A stretch of DNA of 64,000 nt, taken from assembly GCF_025602895.1 (NCBI RefSeq), contig NW_026516278.1, positions 157,803 to 221,802 of the forward strand. The letters run 5' to 3'. The position numbers were made by a program, and so were the translations under genes. The notes beneath the pieces are model-generated. The model worked only from the letters and a program-made list of their open reading frames with translations, made no database searches and was not told the DNA's origin. Position 1 is the first letter of the stretch; each line of letters begins with the position of its first letter. The stretch comes from Polychytrium aggregatum. Its lineage: Eukaryota; Chytridiomycota; Chytridiomycetes; Polychytriales. This document shows, piece by piece, positions 13,637 through 22,249 of the stretch.

Positions 13637-15107
13637 GCCAGATGGCGATGGATGTGGGTGGAGGAAAGGTGCTCGCGTTGGCTGCTGGTGCTCGGATGGC
13701 CGGAAGTGCTTCGAGGAAGAGCGATGCCGGCCAGATGCAGGCGAGAGAAGGCGATTTTATATCGGCGCCGATGGCCTCGAGCAGCGGGCGGGTCCGGGAG
13801 CGGGTCTGGGAGGGCCGCCGTGCTGTATCGACATGCTGCATTGGTGCTGATGTGTTGGAGCAGTGACTGTTGTGTTGGAGCTGGCTGTTGTGTTGGAGTG
13901 TCATGCTGTTGACCACCACACTCTACAACACTCCACACTCTACAACACTCCACACTCCACAACACTCCACACTCCACAACACTTCACACTCCACAACACT
14001 TAACACTCGGCAGCCAGGCCGCCATGGCAATCAGCGGTGTTGTCATGGCTTGCTGTCGCTGGTCACCAAATCGGCGTGCAGGAATGGCGGGTGGATGCCG
14101 GGTGCGGAGGAATCGAGGCGGGGAAACGACAGGGACCAAACAGCCGAAGCGAGCTCGGCGGTCTGGGAAGTCCTTGGCCGGTCTGCTTGGCCGGTCTGCT
14201 TGGCCGGTCACTGGGAAGCGAGCGGCAATTGCCATGGGCAAGAGTTGTGTGCAATTGCCATGGCCATGGCTCGCACGTTCGGTGCCGCTGTCGCAAGGCA
14301 ACTCTCCCCCTCCGCATGTCAGGTGGCAGCAGCATTGGTCATCCGGGCTGTCGTCGGGTCCAGGTGGGATCTCCGAGCCGCAGATTTCCGAGCCGCAGAT
14401 CACCAGGGTGCAATGTGCCAGTTTGCAGTGCGCCGCATTGTTTTCCCACGCTCAATGTCCTTCGCATGGTGATCATGTCGCTCTTGATCAGCGCGCCATG
14501 CTTCGCACAACATCAATTGGTCGTTGCTCATAAGTTTGCTATTTTGCACCATAGTCGATCCATCAAGAACGGGACACCTCGGATTTCGACCATCGACCAC
14601 TTTTTTGTCACCCGAGCCAAATCCGCGCTGGCTATGACCATTTGACATCGCACTGCCGCATTGCGGTGCGACACTTTTTTAGAGTCTGCACAAGGTGGCT
14701 TCCATATTCAGTGACCAAGAGTGCCATTCACCGCTGGCACTCCGAGGCCAGTGTGCTGGTCGATTGTGGAGACCAGAGAGCGACCAGAGGCTTTCACTCT
14801 CAGGCTGCCAAAGTGCTCGTTTCGTAGCATGTAAGACATAAGCTACCTGCATACTGCGCTGGCATATGTGATCGTGAGGACGTCTCGTTTACTCATGTGC
14901 TAAGTGTATGATGAATCTCATTGTCCCTTATCGTCTGATTCAATCACTAGCGTGCCCAATCAGGCATTGCTGCCGCACATCCGGCTGTTCTTTGTTTCGC
15001 CATTCTGAGCAGACTACATCACCCGTGCGATTTTCGGATGTCCTTTGCTCGAGTCTTGCTTGGAAACTCTTGGCTGTCCAACCTCTCATTCAAGACGCAT
15101 TCCGTCC
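13637..15107. other. Intergenic region upstream of the interrupted GH5 gene
   Basis: No gene recognised. Open frames exist, but their products are low-complexity and overlap on both strands. Besides the hairpin-forming repeat there are small duplications: CTTGGCCGGT-type copies near 14175-14206, CAATTGCCATGG near 14227-14270, and CCGAGCCGCAGAT twice near 14375-14400. The last few hundred bases (about 14650-15107) were the native promoter of the GH5 gene before element 1 landed. Confidence 0.6.
13852..14006. repeat. ACAACACTCC direct repeats facing inverted TGTTGTGTTGGAG copies
   Basis: From about 13916 to 14006 there are about eight copies of a 10-15 bp unit with core ACTCCACAACACTCC. Just upstream (about 13856-13902) lie three reverse-complement copies of the core (TGTTGGAG, preceded by GTTGTG). 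The arms are separated by only about 15 bp, so the RNA or single strand could fold into a long hairpin. No coding function is visible. Confidence 0.75.
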
Positions 15108-15112
15108 ACTGC
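15108..15112. repeat. Target-site duplication of element 1 (ACTGC, left copy)
   Basis: ACTGC immediately precedes the 5' LTR and recurs directly after the 3' LTR at 21185-21189. A perfect 5-bp duplication is expected for Ty3/Gypsy integrases. Confidence 0.92.
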
Positions 15113-15531
15113 TGTGATGACCAGCATCACAACGGACCAATGAGATTGTCCCGCATGCTCTCGCCCTCCGCACCAATCATGAGTCCCCACGTGTTTGTTT
15201 GCCCCCATGCATGAGCACGCGCCGTTGCCACCCGCGTCTACTGGTTTCCTGCCTCCCCCACCGCTCGGCACATGTCCCCGGGCTGTGCCAAGCCTCTCTC
15301 GCTTGCACACCAGCCACTCTCGCACCCCCTTCTCGCTTCTCTGTGATGCTCCACCCTTCTCGCCCACTTTTGCCCCTCGACCTTCTCCCGGTCTATAAAT
15401 AGCCCTGCATGTCTGAGCCTATGTTGAACACCAGTTCGAACAAAACTTGTTCTTTGGTGTTCGGGGCTAAAAGCTAATAAAGCTCATACCAAGCACTTGG
15501 TCTTCGTCCTTGCGCTTGTTCACTCCTCACA
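15113..15531 (+). repeat. 5' LTR of element 1
   Basis: 419 bp. It opens with a short perfect inverted repeat (TGTGATG, ACCAG, CATCACA). It contains a TATA box (TATAAATA at 15394) and a predicted RNA start near AGTTCGAACAAA (15433-15444). AATAAA (15476-15481) lies downstream of that start, giving the U3-R-U5 order. It ends CTCCTCACA, which distinguishes element 1 from element 2 (CTCCTTACA). Confidence 0.93.
15394..15401 (+). promoter_or_regulatory. TATA box of the element 1 5' LTR
   Basis: TATAAATA lies 39 bp upstream of the self-priming segment AGTTCGAACAAA, which I take as the RNA 5' end. The same box recurs in the three other LTR copies (21047 in the 3' LTR of element 1). Confidence 0.75.
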
Positions 15532-15532
15532 C

Positions 15533-15544
15533 TTTGTTCGAACT
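15533..15544 (+). other. Self-priming primer-binding site of element 1
   Basis: TTTGTTCGAACT starts one base after the 5' LTR. It is the exact reverse complement of AGTTCGAACAAA at 15433-15444 within the LTR, where the element's RNA is predicted to begin. This is the arrangement of Tf1/sushi elements, which prime reverse transcription with their own RNA 5' end instead of a tRNA. Confidence 0.82.
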
Positions 15545-15705
15545 CTCTTCTACTGATACCACCTGCTTGGTATCTTCCGCTCCTAGCCCCGCCCCTTTCC
15601 TAGTCCTGTCCGAACCTCAAGCACACTTGTGTCTGAGCCCTCTTCGCTCTCCTGTTCTTGAACCTCCTCGCTTTTTTTTTTCCCAGTCCCAGTCCCAGTC
15701 CCGCC

Positions 15706-16683
15706 ATGGATCCTGCCCTCGTGGACCGCCTCCGTGCCTTGGAGGCCGAGCTCGCCGAGCTCCGGACAGCTCGCGATGCTCCTGCCGCTGGGTACAGCGT
15801 GCAGATGCCGGACCGTTACGACGGTAACCGGCAAGGGTTCCGGGCATTCGTAAATCAGTGCAAACTGTATATACGAATGCAGCCCCACCGGTTCCCTGCT
15901 GACCCGATTAAGGTCGGATTCGTCATTAGTCTGCTCACTGGACCGGCTCTCCAGTGGGCGACTCCGATGCTTGAGATGGGTGATCCCCGACTCAACTCTT
16001 TTGGCGATTTCCTAGAACGCTTTTCCAAAGTGTTTGACGACCCTGATCGGGCCAGGACTGCCGAGTCAGTGATCACCACACTGTCTCAGGGCAACCGCCC
16101 GTGCGCAGTCTATGCATCCGAGTTCCTTCGTATTGCCGCCGATACGACTTGGAACGACGGTGCAAAGATCTCGTTCTTCCGACTTGGCTTGTCGGATGAT
16201 GTCAGAGACGAACTTTCGCGAGTTCGCCCTCTGCCACGAGATCTGGAGGAGTACATCGAGCTTTGTAACGAGCTCGATGCACGAATCCGCGAGCGCCGTC
16301 AAGAGCGCCGAAGCACGCCTGCCCGCTACCGGTCTTCCCAGTTCGCCTTTGGTTCCGCCTCCGCTGCCGTTCCCGCCATCGCTCCCGCGCCCGTCCTCGC
16401 TCCGCCGCACCCCTCCTACATTGTTTCCGAGCCCATGCAAGTGGACTCTGCCGTCTCTGGACCCCTGACCGCCGAGGAGAAACAACGCCGCCGCCGCTTT
16501 GGACTCTGCCTGTACTGTGGCAAGAAGGGCCACTTGGTACGAAACTGCCCCGTCAAGTTTGGATCTACCAGAGCTACCGGACCGCCCCCTGGACCTCCCG
16601 GCCCGAGGATCATCCGCACCATCGTTTACGAGGATGGAGAAGTGCAAGACTTCAGTTCGGGAAACGACCAGGCCCGGTTCTAA
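15706..16683 (+). CDS. gag: Gag polyprotein, element 1
   Basis: 325 residues from ATG 15706 (context CCGCCATGG). It contains a retrotransposon Gag domain (TGPALQWATPMLE near residue 82, then a segment ending in EYIELCNELDARI near residue 190). A Pro/Ala-rich linker follows, then one CCHC zinc knuckle (CLYCGKKGHLVRNC, about residue 270) for RNA binding. The TAA is at 16681-16683. The pol frame is open across this stop in the -1 register, and a GGGAAAC slippery heptamer precedes the stop. Upstream leucine-codon starts add only a poly-Phe artefact from a T10 tract. The protein is the same in element 2. Confidence 0.92.
   Translation: MDPALVDRLRALEAELAELRTARDAPAAGYSVQMPDRYDGNRQGFRAFVNQCKLYIRMQPHRFPADPIKVGFVISLLTGPALQWATPMLEMGDPRLNSFGDFLERFSKVFDDPDRARTAESVITTLSQGNRPCAVYASEFLRIAADTTWNDGAKISFFRLGLSDDVRDELSRVRPLPRDLEEYIELCNELDARIRERRQERRSTPARYRSSQFAFGSASAAVPAIAPAPVLAPPHPSYIVSEPMQVDSAVSGPLTAEEKQRRRRFGLCLYCGKKGHLVRNCPVKFGSTRATGPPPGPPGPRIIRTIVYEDGEVQDFSSGNDQARF
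16659..16665 (+). promoter_or_regulatory. -1 ribosomal frameshift slippery site, element 1
   Basis: GGGAAAC is phased exactly as G GGA AAC in the gag frame and reads GGG AAA in the -1 frame, which is the pol frame. It lies 15 nt before the gag TAA. The same heptamer in the same phase occurs at 23203-23209 in element 2. I did not fold the downstream sequence to test for a stimulatory structure. Confidence 0.8.
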
Positions 16684-19600
16684 GTGAAGGCCTTGAACCG
16701 GAGCCGTGCCCACCGCCTTCCGAAAGTGAAGACATTGGTAAGGTGCCTTTGGTAAGTACTGGGGAAGCAGTGATGTGCGGACAGCTTCGCCTTGCCTCTG
16801 GACCGGCGGACACTCTCAGCTCTGGCATAGTACCCGTGGCACCTCTGGTGTCACTGGGAACTGCACCTCATCCACAGGTGCAAATACCTGAGCTGTCCTG
16901 CCAACCCTCGGCAAAGTTAACTGTCTGTGCTAGCCGCAACCCTGGTGCCGAAGCTGGTACCGAACCAAAGTCTTGTGTTTCGTCTGTTCGTCGTTGCTCG
17001 TTGGTTGTTCCCGTCGCTGTTCGTCTTCCTTCTGGTGATTCTCTGTCGTGCGAAGGACTTGTCGATTCTGGTGCCTCTGGCAACTTTATCGACGAGGACT
17101 TTGTTGCTCGACACTCTGTCCCCACCTGCTCCAAGGCTTCGCCCTTGGCAGTGGAAGGCGTGGATGGTAAGCCGCTGTCGTCTGGCCCCATCCTCCGCGA
17201 GACTGCTCCACTCGAGGTGATTCTCGGGGACGTCTCGCAACGCCTTCGGTTCGATGTGATCAGGTCTCCACATCAACCACTTATCCTTGGCTTTCCTTGG
17301 TTGCGCACCGCCGAGCCCAAGATTGTCTGGTCTCGCGGTCTTCTTTGTCTCCCTCCTTCTGTTGATTCCGACCCCTCTCCATGCACCTCTTCCCTTTCGT
17401 CTTGTAAAATTCCTTCCAATGTCACTCCCCTTCTTGATGATTCCACTCCTTTGATTGATCTAAGCTCCTCTCCTACGCTCCCACCTTCGTCTTCCCCTTC
17501 TTGTCTTGTTCCTCCCGAACCCCTTCGCTCTTCCCAAACCCCTTCTCCTGCTGTCAGTTCTCTTTCCCTCCTTGATGTACCTCCTCCTGTTGTTTGTTCT
17601 TCGGACATTGTTCAGAATAAAGTAACCGTCGAACATTATTCTGACCTTGTCCACGCCCCTCCTCTCAGCTCGGACGCTCCTCTCCGCGTCTGCAGCATTG
17701 ATTACCGCTCGATGCGCGAGTCTCTGGATGCATGCAGGCATGGAACGCAACCCCTGACCATCTTTCAGGTCCATGTCCTGCCCACTGACGAGCCGAGCAC
17801 TGCGACTGTCGAAGTGCCTGCGGAGTACAAGGACTTCCTGTCTGTTTTCTCTAAACAGGAAGCTGACTCCTTGCCTCCGCATCGCCCTTACGACTGCCCC
17901 ATTGACTTGGAGCCGGGCAAGTCGCCAAAGTTCGGGCCTCTGTACTCACTGTCCGAGCCCGAACTTCACGCTCTGCGTGACTATCTCGACGAGAATCTTG
18001 CCAAGGGATTCGTTCGTCCTTCGTCGTCCCCAGCAGGCTCGCCAATCCTCTTCGTCAAGAAGAAGGACGGCTCACTTCGTCTTTGCGTTGACTACCGCGC
18101 ACTGAACGGTATCACGGTAAAGAACCGTTACCCTTTACCGCTGATCGGCGAGCTGCTGGACCGACTTCGAGGCGCGAAGGTGTTCACTAAGCTGGACCTT
18201 CGTGGAGCCTACAATCTGCTGCGCATCCGCTCCGGGGACGAGTGGAAGACAGCTTTCCGTACTCGATATGGGCACTTCGAGTACTTGGTGATGCCCTTTG
18301 GGCTCACCAACGCGCCAGCGACGTTCCAGCACTTCATCAACGACGTCCTGCGCACCGAGTTGGACCAGTTCGCAATTGCGTATCTTGACGATATCTTGAT
18401 CTACAGTGCTGACCCGTCGCAGCATGTAGAGCACGTCAAGCAGGTCCTCTCGAAGCTCCGAGCTGCAAAGCTGTATTGCAAGCTGGAGAAGTGCGAGTTC
18501 TCCAAAACCTCGGTCTCGTTCCTTGGTTTCATGGTCTCGCCCGAGGGCATCGGTATGGAGCGATCCAAGCTCTCTGCGATCTTGGATTGGCCCATACCGC
18601 GCAACATCTCGGATCTTCGATCCTTTGTCGGGTTTGCGAACTTCTATCGACGCTTCATCGATGGATACGCAAAGATCGCGGGGCCCATGACTCGGCTCTT
18701 CCGGAAGACGCATGGCTTCCAGTGGTCCCGCGAAGCCGATAAAGCATTCAGATCCTTGAAGGATGCCTTCGTTTCGGAGCCCGTTCTGGTGCATCCGGAC
18801 CCATCCAAGCCGTTCGTCGTAGAGTCAGATGCGTCGGACTTTGCGCTTGGATGCGTGCTCTCCCAGCGGGGTGCTGATGATCGCCTTCATCCTTGCTCGT
18901 TCCATTCGCGGACACTCTCGAATGCTGAACGTAACTACAGCATATACGAGAAAGAGCTGTTGGCGATCAAGGAGGCTTTCGAGGCGTGGCGACACTACCT
19001 CGAAGGCGCCCAGCATCCCGTTGCCGTTCTGACCGACCACAAGAACTTGGAGTACCTGGCGACGGCTCGCATCCTAAACCAGCGCCATGCACGGTGGTCC
19101 CAGTTCTTGTCTCGGTTCGACATCCGCATCCAGTACCGTCCTGGTGCGAGGAACGGCAAGGCCGATGCCCTGTCTCGTCGCTCGGACTACATCCCTTCGT
19201 CGGCCTCCGTGTCGAGGGATCCGCCTCTGCTTCTCGATCCTGCCGCGGTGATACGCGTGCTCCGAAGCAGAGACGCCCGCTCTTCGGTTGCAAGTCGCAG
19301 TGACCCTGTGGACTTGCTGCAGCTCATAGCCGAAGAGCAGGCTCGGGATCCCGGTCTAGACAAATACCGTCGTGACCCGAAGTTCGTCTGGAATGGCCAG
19401 TACCTCACCTTCCAGAACAGGATTGTGGTCCCAGAGTCGTGCCGAGTTCCGGCGCTCAAGTCGTGCCATGACCCAGTCGCTGTGGGTCATCCAGGCATCC
19501 GACGGACTCTGGCTCTGGTATCGCGACAGTTTTGGTGGCAAACCTATCGGAAAGATGTCAAAGAGTACGTCTCGACGTGCGACACCTGTGCACGCTCGAA

Positions 19601-20765
19601 AGCTCCGCGACACAAGCCGTTTGGGTTCCTGTTGCCACTCCAGACAGCCGATCGACCCTGGGGGACACTGACCATGGACTTTATCACTGATCTGCCAAAG
19701 TCCAAGGGTCACACCTGCATCTTTGTGGTGGTATGCAGCCTCACAAAGATGGCACACTTTATGTCCTGGCGTTCACTGCCGTCGGCGGAGGAGACTGCGT
19801 CACTGTTCCTCGACAATGTCTTTCGTCTCCATGGCCTCCCCGACACAGTGGTTTCAGACCGAGGAAGTCAGTTCACCTCTCGGTTCTGGAAGGCACTCTG
19901 CACGCAGCTCGGGATCCAAACCAGTCTGTCCACGGCCTTCCATCCCCAGACCGATGGACAGACTGAGAGGGTCAACCAGGTCATCAACCAATACCTGCGC
20001 TGTTACACGTCGTATCAGCAAGATGACTGGGCCGAGCTGCTGCCGTTGGCCGAGTTCTCTTACAATAACCTCGAGAACTCGTCAACACATGCCTCGCCAT
20101 TCTTGGCAACCTATGGGTTCCACCCAAGGTTCGAAGTCCCCGTTATCGCTGGCGGCCCTGATGTTCCCTCTGCCACGGAGAGGGTTGAACATCTCCAGCG
20201 GAACCTGGCACTGTTGAAGGAGAATCTTGAGAAGGCAAAGTCTGACTACAAGCACTTCTCAGATCTCCGGAGGTCCCAGGCTCCCGACTTGCGTCCGGGC
20301 GATCAAGTCTGGGTGCTGACTCGTAACATCAGCACCACTCGCCCAAGCAAGAAGCTGGATTACCAGAGGATTGGACCATTCACCATCCTCGAGGCCGTCG
20401 GGACATTGGCTTTCCGCCTGGACTTGCCAAAGGACATAAAGGTGCACCCGGTGTTCCATGTGTCTCTTCTTGAGCCCTACAAGAAGAACTCGCTTCCGGG
20501 TCGGGTGCAAGCGCCGCCCCCTGCGGTGGTCATCGATGGGAACTTGGAGTGGGAGGTCGAAGAGATCTTAGACTCCAAGTTCGTGCGCGGAAAGCTGCAC
20601 TATCTCATCGATTGGAAAGGCTACCCGGTCACCGATCGAAGTTGGGAGCCCGCCGACATTGTCTTTGCCCCAACGGTGGCCGCGGAGTACCACCGACGCT
20701 ACCCAGACAAGCCTGGCCCCAGGAGAACTCAAGATGGAACACGCCGTAGTTTGAGGAGGAGATAG
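16659..20765 (+). CDS. pol: Pol polyprotein, element 1 (reached by -1 frameshift)
   Basis: Open in the -1 frame from the slippery site to TAG 20763-20765. The numbering below counts from the GTG codon at 16743. The aspartic protease shows DSG at residues 108-110. RT shows the FGLTNAPATFQ block and the YLDD catalytic motif at 547-550. RNase H has its first Asp near 696 (ESDASDFALG). The integrase has an HHCC zinc finger (GHPGIRRTL, then CDTCARSK) and a D979, D1039, E1075 triad with 35 residues between the last two. A chromodomain (EWEVEEILDSKF to SWEPADIVF) occupies about 1268-1310 near the C-terminus and defines it as a chromovirus; such domains steer integration to marked chromatin. No stop or frameshift is visible, so it is predicted functional. 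Confidence 0.93.
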   Translation, partial: GKRPGPVLSEGLEPEPCPPPSESEDIGKVPLVSTGEAVMCGQLRLASGPADTLSSGIVPVAPLVSLGTAPHPQVQIPELSCQPSAKLTVCASRNPGAEAGTEPKSCVSSVRRCSLVVPVAVRLPSGDSLSCEGLVDSGASGNFIDEDFVARHSVPTCSKASPLAVEGVDGKPLSSGPILRETAPLEVILGDVSQRLRFDVIRSPHQPLILGFPWLRTAEPKIVWSRGLLCLPPSVDSDPSPCTSSLSSCKIPSNVTPLLDDSTPLIDLSSSPTLPPSSSPSCLVPPEPLRSSQTPSPAVSSLSLLDVPPPVVCSSDIVQNKVTVEHYSDLVHAPPLSSDAPLRVCSIDYRSMRESLDACRHGTQPLTIFQVHVLPTDEPSTATVEVPAEYKDFLSVFSKQEADSLPPHRPYDCPIDLEPGKSPKFGPLYSLSEPELHALRDYLDENLAKGFVRPSSSPAGSPILFVKKKDGSLRLCVDYRALNGITVKNRYPLPLIGELLDRLRGAKVFTKLDLRGAYNLLRIRSGDEWKTAFRTRYGHFEYLVMPFGLTNAPATFQHFINDVLRTELDQFAIAYLDDILIYSADPSQHVEHVKQVLSKLRAAKLYCKLEKCEFSKTSVSFLGFMVSPEGIGMERSKLSAILDWPIPRNISDLRSFVGFANFYRRFIDGYAKIAGPMTRLFRKTHGFQWSREADKAFRSLKDAFVSEPVLVHPDPSKPFVVESDASDFALGCVLSQRGADDRLHPCSFHSRTLSNAERNYSIYEKELLAIKEAFEAWRHYLEGAQHPVAVLTDHKNLEYLATARILNQRHARWSQFLSRFDIRIQYRPGARNGKADALSRRSDYIPSSASVSRDPPLLLDPAAVIRVLRSRDARSSVASRSDPVDLLQLIAEEQARDPGLDKYRRDPKFVWNGQYLTFQNRIVVPESCRVPALKSCHDPVAVGHPGIRRTLALVSRQFWWQTYRKDVKEYVSTCDTCARSKAPRHKPFGFLLPLQTADRPWGTLTMDFITDLPKSKGHTCIFVVVCSLTKMAHFMSWRSLPSAEETASLFLDNVFRLHGLPDTVVSDRGSQFTSRFWKALCTQLGIQTSLSTAFHPQTDGQTERVNQVINQYLRCYTSYQQDDWAELLPLAEFSYNNLENSSTHASPFLATYGFHPRFEVPVIAGGPDVPSATERVEHLQRNLALLKENLEKAKSDYKHFSDLRRSQAPDLRPGDQVWVLTRNISTTRPSKKLDYQRIGPFTILEAVGTLAFRLDLPKDIKVHPVFHVSLLEPYKKNSLPGRVQAPPPAVVIDGNLEWEVEEILDSKFVRGKLHYLIDWKGYPVTDRSWEPADIVFAPTVAAEYHRRYPDKPGPRRTQDGTRRSLRRR
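20752..20765 (+). other. Polypurine tract of element 1, overlapping the pol stop
   Basis: The purine-rich run GAGGAGGAGATAG (one pyrimidine) ends in the pol TAG and directly abuts the TG of the 3' LTR. It is the expected plus-strand primer. Element 2 has the variant AAGGAGGAGATAG. Confidence 0.7.
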
Positions 20766-21184
20766 TGTGATGACCAGCATCACAACGGACCAATGAGATT
20801 GTCCCGCATGCTCTCGCCCTCCGCACCAATCATGAGTCCCCACGTGTTTGTTTGCCCCCATGCATGAGCACGCGCCGTTGCCACCCGCGTCTACTGGTTT
20901 CCTGCCTCCCCCACCGCTCGGCACATGTCCCCGGGCTGTGCCAAGCCTCTCTCGCTTGCACACCAGCCACTCTCGCACCCCCTTCTCGCTTCTCTGTGAT
21001 GCTCCACCCTTCTCGCCCACTTTTGCCCCTCGACCTTCTCCCGGTCTATAAATAGCCCTGCATGTCTGAGCCTATGTTGAACACCAGTTCGAACAAAACT
21101 TGTTCTTTGGTGTTCGGGGCTAAAAGCTAATAAAGCTCATACCAAGCACTTGGTCTTCGTCCTTGCGCTTGTTCACTCCTCACA
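20766..21184 (+). repeat. 3' LTR of element 1, next to the GH5 start codon
   Basis: Same 419 bp as the 5' LTR. Its TATA box (21047) and predicted RNA start (21086) lie 112 bp upstream of the GH5 ATG (21198), in the same orientation, so it could act as a substitute promoter. AATAAA at 21129 could instead end such transcripts. It is followed by the ACTGC duplication at 21185-21189. Confidence 0.93.
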
Positions 21185-21648
21185 ACTGCATTTCCTCATG
21201 CGTCTCCTCTCCCTTGTTCTCTGTGCCGCAGCCAGCTGTGCTGCTCTCACATTCAGTCCAGACCAGTTCCCCATTTTGGGCGACAGCCTGGTCTCTCTGT
21301 CCAGCGCAGCTGACTATCCTTTTGACTGGGTTCCTACAGGCAATGTCCATGCCGAAACCACCTCGGTCTCCCATATCGAGCACCAGTGGATCATCGACAA
21401 GCATGGACGTCAGAGACTGTTTCGAGGCATTAACGTCGTCTATAAAGGTACCCATCAATCGCCCGCATCTAGCTGAACGGCGTACGGTCCAAGCCTCCAG
21501 TTGCGTACCCTCTCAGGTCGCTTACCAGTACATCCTTCTCAATCTTTGCCTGAATGGGGTCAACAGCGTTTCCTTTCCACCCTATTCTGGATAAATGGGA
21601 CCCTCAGTTCTCCTTCACCCGCGAAGATGTCGATTTCATCGCCGACCT

Positions 21649-21653
21649 CAACC
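21649..21653. repeat. Target-site duplication of element 2 (CAACC, left copy)
   Basis: CAACC precedes the LTR of element 2 and recurs at 27729-27733 after its 3' LTR. Removing the element and one copy restores the open frame ADLNLNIIRLG of the GH5 gene, matching copy B. Confidence 0.93.
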
Positions 21654-22072
21654 TGTGATGACCAGCATCACAACGGACCAATGAGATTGTCCCGCATGCT
21701 CTCGCCCTCCGCACCAATCATGAGTCCCCACGTGTTTGTTTGCCCCCATGCATGAGCACGCGCCGTTGCCACCCGCGTCTACTGGTTTCCTGCCTCCCCC
21801 ACCGCTCGGCACATGTCCCCGGGCTGTGCCAAGCCTCTCTCGCTTGCACACCAGCCACTCTCGCACCCCCTTCTCGCTTCTCTGTGATGCTCCACCCTTC
21901 TCGCCCACTTTTGCCCCTCGACCTTCTCCCGGTCTATAAATAGCCCTGCATGTCTGAGCCTATGTTGAACACCAGTTCGAACAAAACTTGTTCTTTGGTG
22001 TTCGGGGCTAAAAGCTAATAAAGCTCATACCAAGCACTTGGTCTTCGTCCTTGCGCTTGTTCACTCCTTACA
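21654..22072 (+). repeat. 5' LTR of element 2
   Basis: 419 bp with the same layout as in element 1. The self-priming segment is at 21974-21985 and its complement (primer-binding site) at 22074-22085, just inside the element. Its first bases (TGTGATGA) create the premature stops in the GH5 frame. Confidence 0.93.
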
Positions 22073-22249
22073 CTTTGTTCGAACTCTCTTCTACTGATAC
22101 CACCTGCTTGGTATCTTCCGCTCCTAGCCCCGCCCCTTTCCTAGTCCTGTCCGAACCTCAAGCACACTTGTGTCTGAGCCCTCTTCGCTCTCCTGTTCTT
22201 GAACCTCCTCGCTTTTTTTTTTTTTCCCAGTCCCAGTCCCAGTCCCGCC

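Larger units (their letters stand above)
15113..21184 (+). mobile_element. Full-length Ty3/Gypsy chromovirus, element 1
   Basis: A 6072-bp LTR retrotransposon with 419-bp LTRs (15113-15531 and 20766-21184) that look identical by eye. The LTRs start TGTGATGA and end CTCACA. The ACTGC duplication is perfect. The order is 5' LTR, self-complementary primer-binding site, gag, -1 frameshift, pol (protease, RT, RNase H, integrase, chromodomain), polypurine tract, 3' LTR. All frames are open, so the copy looks young and possibly active. The element sits 13 bp upstream of the start codon of a GH5 gene, in the same orientation. Features match the Tf1/sushi group of chromoviruses; no env-like frame is present. 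Confidence 0.95.

Noticed and set aside
14024-14645. Overlapping open frames of 170-200 residues upstream of element 1
   Set aside because: Several frames on both strands are open at once, none has a recognisable domain or splice-supported partner.
15195-15402. 67-residue frames repeated in every LTR
   Set aside because: They lie in U3, upstream of the TATA box and predicted RNA start, so the element RNA would not carry them at its 5' end; two overlapping frames of similar length point to chance.
15568-15574. TGGTATC as a tRNA-type primer-binding site
   Set aside because: It is 36 nt from the LTR end and matches the usual initiator-tRNA site for only seven bases; the 12-nt self-complement next to the LTR is far better.
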